Part shown: positions 60,284 to 64,000 of the stretch, in pieces
Numbering within the stretch: position 1 is the first letter of the stretch
Layout of the letters: each line of letters starts with the position of its first letter
Assembly (NCBI GenBank): GCA_905234495.1
Contig: CAJOHE010000006.1
Span: forward strand, 1 to 64,000
DNA length: 64,000 nt
Direction: 5' to 3'
DNA from: an uncultured Eubacterium sp.
GTDB lineage: Bacteria; Bacillota; Clostridia; Oscillospirales; Acutalibacteraceae
Position numbers and translations under genes: made by a program
The notes under the pieces: generated by a model
What the model was told of the DNA's origin: nothing
Databases searched by the model: none
The model's input: the letters and a program-made list of their open reading frames with translations, nothing else

Positions 60284-61156
60284 ATGAGAGACTTTGTTTT
60301 GGCAACCGATTCCTCGTGCGATTTACCGCAGGAGCTCGTTGAAAAATTTGAATTAACCGTTGTGCCGCTGACGGTTACAATCGACGGCAAAACCTATACG
60401 AATTATCTTGACGGCAGAGAAATCGGCTTCAAGGAATTTTACGACTGCTCAAGGGCTAAGGCGGACATCAAGACCTCGTGCCCGAGCCTTGACGCATTTC
60501 ACAAGGCGTTTGAAGAGGTGCTTGAAAGCGGAAGGGATATCCTCTATATCGGCTTTTCATCCGCCCTTTCGGCTACCACCCAGAACGCGAGACTGACCGC
60601 GGATGAGCTCGGCGAAAAATATCCCGACGCAAAGATTATCGTTGTGGATTCGCTTGCGGCTTCGATGGGACAGGGACTTCTTATCAAATACGTTTTTGAC
60701 GAAAAGCAGAAGGGCAAAAGCATTGAGGAAGTCGCTCAGTACGCCGAGGACACCAAGCTTCACATCTGCCACTGGTTCACCGTTCAGGATTTGATGCATC
60801 TTAAAAGAGGCGGCAGAATCAGCGCCACCACCGCTATTGCGGGCACCGCGCTTAACGTTAAGCCCGTTATGCACACCGACGACGAGGGCAGACTTATAAA
60901 CGTAGGCAAGGCAAGGGGCAGAAAGGCGTCGCTTGACGCGCTTATGGAACATATGAGGCAGACCGCAACCGACCCGAAGGAACAAACGATTTACATAAGC
61001 CATGGCGACTGCGAGGACGAGGTAAAGGAATTTGCAAAGCGTATTAAAAAGGAAATCGGCTTCAAAGAGGTAGTGATAAACTACGTCGGCCCCGTTATCG
61101 GCGGACATACAGGCCCCGGCGTTGTGGCTCTTTTCTTCTACGGAACGCAGAGATAA
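60284..61156 (+). CDS. DegV family protein
   Basis: FVLATDSSCDLPQELVEKFELTVVPLTVTIDGKTY; VVDSLAASMGQGLL; GPVIGGHTGPGVVALFFYG. Confidence 0.95.
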   Translation: MRDFVLATDSSCDLPQELVEKFELTVVPLTVTIDGKTYTNYLDGREIGFKEFYDCSRAKADIKTSCPSLDAFHKAFEEVLESGRDILYIGFSSALSATTQNARLTADELGEKYPDAKIIVVDSLAASMGQGLLIKYVFDEKQKGKSIEEVAQYAEDTKLHICHWFTVQDLMHLKRGGRISATTAIAGTALNVKPVMHTDDEGRLINVGKARGRKASLDALMEHMRQTATDPKEQTIYISHGDCEDEVKEFAKRIKKEIGFKEVVINYVGPVIGGHTGPGVVALFFYGTQR

Positions 61157-61329
61157 TATGCAGATTGACAAAAAATTAACTATTTAATTTTATCACTGTT
61201 TATATTTTTTTGGTAAGATTTTACGAAACTGTAAAAAAATAAACATAAGTATTGATTATTTCCTTTTTTCTTTATATAATAAAACTGCTTAAAAGCAATG
61301 ATTAATAAATTATTTGGAGGTAGATTCCC

Positions 61330-62358
61330 ATGGTTAAAGTTGCTATTAACGGTTTCGGCCGTATCGGTCGTCTCGCATTCCGTCAGATGTTTGAAGCAGA
61401 CGGTTATGAGGTAGTTGCTATCAACGACCTTACAGACCCCAAGATGCTCGCTCATCTTCTTAAGTATGATACAGCTCAGAGAGGCTATGCAGGTGTTATC
61501 GGCGAAGGTAAGCACACTGTTGAGGCTACTGAGAACTCTATCATCGTAGACGGCAAGGAAATCACAATTTACGCAAAGCCAAACGCTGCAGAGCTTCCCT
61601 GGGGCGAGCTTGACGTTGACGTTGTACTCGAGTGCACAGGCTTCTATTGCTCAAAGGATAAGGCACAGGCTCATATCGACGCCGGCGCTAAGAAGGTAGT
61701 TATTTCTGCACCTGCAGGCAACGACCTTCCCACAATCGTTTACAATGTAAACCACGAAACACTTACTGCTGATGACAAAATCATCTCTGCTGCATCCTGC
61801 ACAACTAACTGCCTCGCACCTATGGCTAAGGCTCTTAACGATTATGCAAAGATTCAGAGCGGTATTATGTGCACAATTCACGCTTACACAGGCGATCAGA
61901 TGATTCTTGACGGTCCTCACAGAAAGGGCGACCTCAGAAGAGCGCGCGCAGGCGCTGCAAACATCGTTCCTAACTCAACAGGCGCAGCTAAGGCTATCGG
62001 TCTTGTAATTCCCGAGCTCAACGGCAAGCTTATCGGCGCTGCTCAGAGAGTTCCTACTCCTACAGGCTCAACAACAATCCTTACAGCTGTTGTAGAGGGC
62101 AAGGACGTTTCCGTTGACGGAATCAACGCTGCTATGAAGGCTGCATCAAACGAGTCCTTCGGTTACAACACAGACCAGATCGTATCAATGGATATCGTTG
62201 GTATGAGATACGGCTCACTCTTCGACGCTACTCAGACAATGGTTCTTCCTATCGGCGACGATAAGTATGAGGTTCAGGTTGTTTCATGGTATGACAACGA
62301 AAACTCTTACACATCACAGATGGTTAGAACAATCAAGTACTTCGCAGAGCTTGGCTAA
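61330..62358 (+). CDS. gap: Glyceraldehyde-3-phosphate dehydrogenase
   Basis: [36 protein letters not shown]. Confidence 0.98.
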   Translation: MVKVAINGFGRIGRLAFRQMFEADGYEVVAINDLTDPKMLAHLLKYDTAQRGYAGVIGEGKHTVEATENSIIVDGKEITIYAKPNAAELPWGELDVDVVLECTGFYCSKDKAQAHIDAGAKKVVISAPAGNDLPTIVYNVNHETLTADDKIISAASCTTNCLAPMAKALNDYAKIQSGIMCTIHAYTGDQMILDGPHRKGDLRRARAGAANIVPNSTGAAKAIGLVIPELNGKLIGAAQRVPTPTGSTTILTAVVEGKDVSVDGINAAMKAASNESFGYNTDQIVSMDIVGMRYGSLFDATQTMVLPIGDDKYEVQVVSWYDNENSYTSQMVRTIKYFAELG

Positions 62359-62392
62359 ACTAAAGCTTTTGATAAAGGCGCATAAACAAACA

Positions 62393-62424
62393 AAAGGTGT
62401 TCACTTCGGTGAACACCTTTTTAA
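62393..62424 (+). terminator. Terminator after gap
   Basis: AAAAGGTGTTCAC-ttcg-GTGAACACCTTTTT. Confidence 0.92.
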
Positions 62425-62477
62425 ATTCAGAATCTGAATTCGGAATTAACGGTATCTCGCTTCTCTCGGGCAATAAG

Positions 62478-62560
62478 TGCGGGTCGCCGAGGTCGTCGAC
62501 CCCTACAAAGCCTCCCTTGTGTAAAGGGAGGCTAAATAACTTATTGTCCGAGGCGCAGCC
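62478..62560. repeat. REP-like intergenic element with two hairpins
   Basis: GGGTCGccgaggtcgtCGACCC (62481-62502) and perfect GCCTCCCTT-gtgta-AAGGGAGGC (62510-62532), then cgaggcgcagccgag. Confidence 0.55.
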
Positions 62561-62573
62561 GAGTAACCGACTA

Positions 62574-62598
62574 TCTATTATCTATTATCTATTATCTA
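62574..62598. repeat. 7-bp tandem repeat (TCTATTA, about 3.5 copies) overlapping the 3' end of the FtsH-like gene
   Basis: tctatta tctatta tctatta tcta. Confidence 0.9.
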
Positions 62599-64000
62599 AA
62601 AAAGCGAGGTCTTCCTTCGTGAGAGTTTCCTTTTCAATAAGAAGGTCGGCGGTTTTTTCAACGTAATCCCACTTTTCCTCAAGCAGGGCAACCACATCAT
62701 TCCAGCAGCTGTCGAGAATATCCTTTGCCGCTTTCATTATTTCGTCCTCACCCTTTTGCGAGAATAACGAATAATCTACACCCTGCTCAATTGAAACGCA
62801 GGAAACGGCAAGTTTCGTTGCCTCTTTTATGTCAGCCTGCGCTGAACTGCTGACCTTCAAAAGACTCTTTTCGCCGAGCAGATATTCGCTTGCTCTGCCG
62901 CCGTACTGCATTTTAATTTTGCCGAGGATGTCCTCAACGGATACATAATTGACTTCATCATTTGTTTCGGTAAGCGTAAAGCCGCCGGCGCCGGAGGTTG
63001 TCGGTCTGATTGTTACAGACGTAACCTCGTCATTTGTAAGAAAATGCCCCGCAACCGCATGACCTGCTTCATGGTAGGCTGTTAATCTTCTGTCGCGTTC
63101 ATTCTGATTTGAATGCTCTTTAATGCTGCCCTTAACCGTCATCTGAATAATTGCCTGTTCAAAATCCTGAGCAGTAAGCACTGTATGTCCGTTTTTAACC
63201 GCGGTGATAAGCGCCTCGTTGATAATGCACTCAATCTCGCTTGATGAGCAGCCGTAGGTGCGGTTTGCAAGCAGGTCAAAGCTTACCGAAGCGTCAACCC
63301 TTCTGCCGTTGGTATACAGCTTAACCAGCGCTATCCTCGTTTCCTTGTCGGGATAGGATATAACAAGTCTGCGGTCAAATCTACCCGGTCTGACAAGTGC
63401 CTCGTCAAGAGCTTGTGCTCTGTTCGTTGCTGCGATAACCATAATACCGTCAGAACTCTTGAAGCCGTCAATTTCGTTTAAAAGGGCGGTTATTATTGTG
63501 TTCATTTCCCTACCTGCGGCGGAATTGTCGCTGCTTCGTGAGGAGCCTACGCCGTCAATCTCGTCGATAAAAATTACACAGGGCTTATTTGCCTTTGCGC
63601 TTTTGAAAAGCTTACGCACCTTTGATGAGCCGGCACCCACAAGGGAGCTGCTGAATTCGCTTGCATTTACAGCTATAAAATTGACGCCCGTCTCGCCTGC
63701 AAAGGCGCGGGCAATAAGAGTTTTGCCGTTGCCCGGAGGTCCCTCAAGAAGTATTCCCTTGGGCAACCTTGCCCCGCTTTCCCTGTATTTCGGCGATTGC
63801 ATCATATCCGCAAGAAGCCGCAAATCGCTCTTTATTTCATCCATTCCCGCAACATCGGAAAATCTTGTCTCGATAGTTCTGCTGCTTTCAATGCGGTACA
63901 TACCGCCGGGGTTAATCATCTTAAACAAAACAATAATCAAAAGAGCATATATGACAAGCGAAAGGTACGGAAGCATATCGGCAAACGCACCTGATTCATC
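62585..64000 (-). CDS. FtsH-like AAA+ zinc metalloprotease (M41), 5' end truncated by the window edge
   Basis: Walker A GPPGNGKT; IFIDEIDGVGSS; HEAGHAVAGHF; the reading frame stays open upstream of the listed ATG (DESGAFAD-MLPYL) to base 64000. Confidence 0.9.
   Translation of the reverse strand, partial: DESGAFADMLPYLSLVIYALLIIVLFKMINPGGMYRIESSRTIETRFSDVAGMDEIKSDLRLLADMMQSPKYRESGARLPKGILLEGPPGNGKTLIARAFAGETGVNFIAVNASEFSSSLVGAGSSKVRKLFKSAKANKPCVIFIDEIDGVGSSRSSDNSAAGREMNTIITALLNEIDGFKSSDGIMVIAATNRAQALDEALVRPGRFDRRLVISYPDKETRIALVKLYTNGRRVDASVSFDLLANRTYGCSSSEIECIINEALITAVKNGHTVLTAQDFEQAIIQMTVKGSIKEHSNQNERDRRLTAYHEAGHAVAGHFLTNDEVTSVTIRPTTSGAGGFTLTETNDEVNYVSVEDILGKIKMQYGGRASEYLLGEKSLLKVSSSAQADIKEATKLAVSCVSIEQGVDYSLFSQKGEDEIMKAAKDILDSCWNDVVALLEEKWDYVEKTADLLIEKETLTKEDLAFLDNR

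Noticed and set aside
62397-62666. 89-aa ORF (PTKPPLCKGRLNNLLSEAQPSN)
   Set aside because: Begins in the gap terminator and runs through the REP-like repeat into the antisense of the FtsH-like gene; not a gene.

Overview
This window looks like chromosomal DNA from a spore-forming, low-to-mid GC gut Clostridia, probably Oscillospiraceae/Ruminococcus-like (inference from gene content). Most of it is ordinary housekeeping: spoIIP-gpr-rpsT, hrcA-grpE-dnaK-dnaJ behind a perfect CIRCE element, purB-purC, ddh-dapF, the glgB-glgC-glgD-glgA glycogen operon, malic enzyme, glpK, an ACP, aroE-aroK, asnS-asnA, nadB-nadC, a TrpB2-like gene, tRNA-Val, plsY, degV, gap and an FtsH-like protease that runs off the right edge. 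Two accessory regions stand out. The first (about 29.7-39.0 kb) is a carbohydrate-active set (GH29, a giant secreted GH43-like protein, GH36) that contains a 40-aa ORF missing from the supplied ORF track. The second (about 39.1-50.9 kb) has a four-gene minus-strand cluster: VTC-type polyphosphate polymerase, DUF4956 membrane protein, Cthe_2159-like lipoprotein and a giant secreted CotH-kinase protein with a dockerin-like EF-hand. It is divergent from a TetR-histidine kinase-response regulator operon. This cluster is my best candidate for an under-described system. Smaller signals include two T-box leaders whose specifier codons match their downstream genes, a WalR-box-like repeat upstream of a CHAP hydrolase, a 61-bp duplication of a tRNA 3' end plus terminator, a histone-H1-like tail on GlgB, and REP-like intergenic elements. 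No CRISPR array, intact transposase or prophage was seen. All family calls are by eye; no database search was run.
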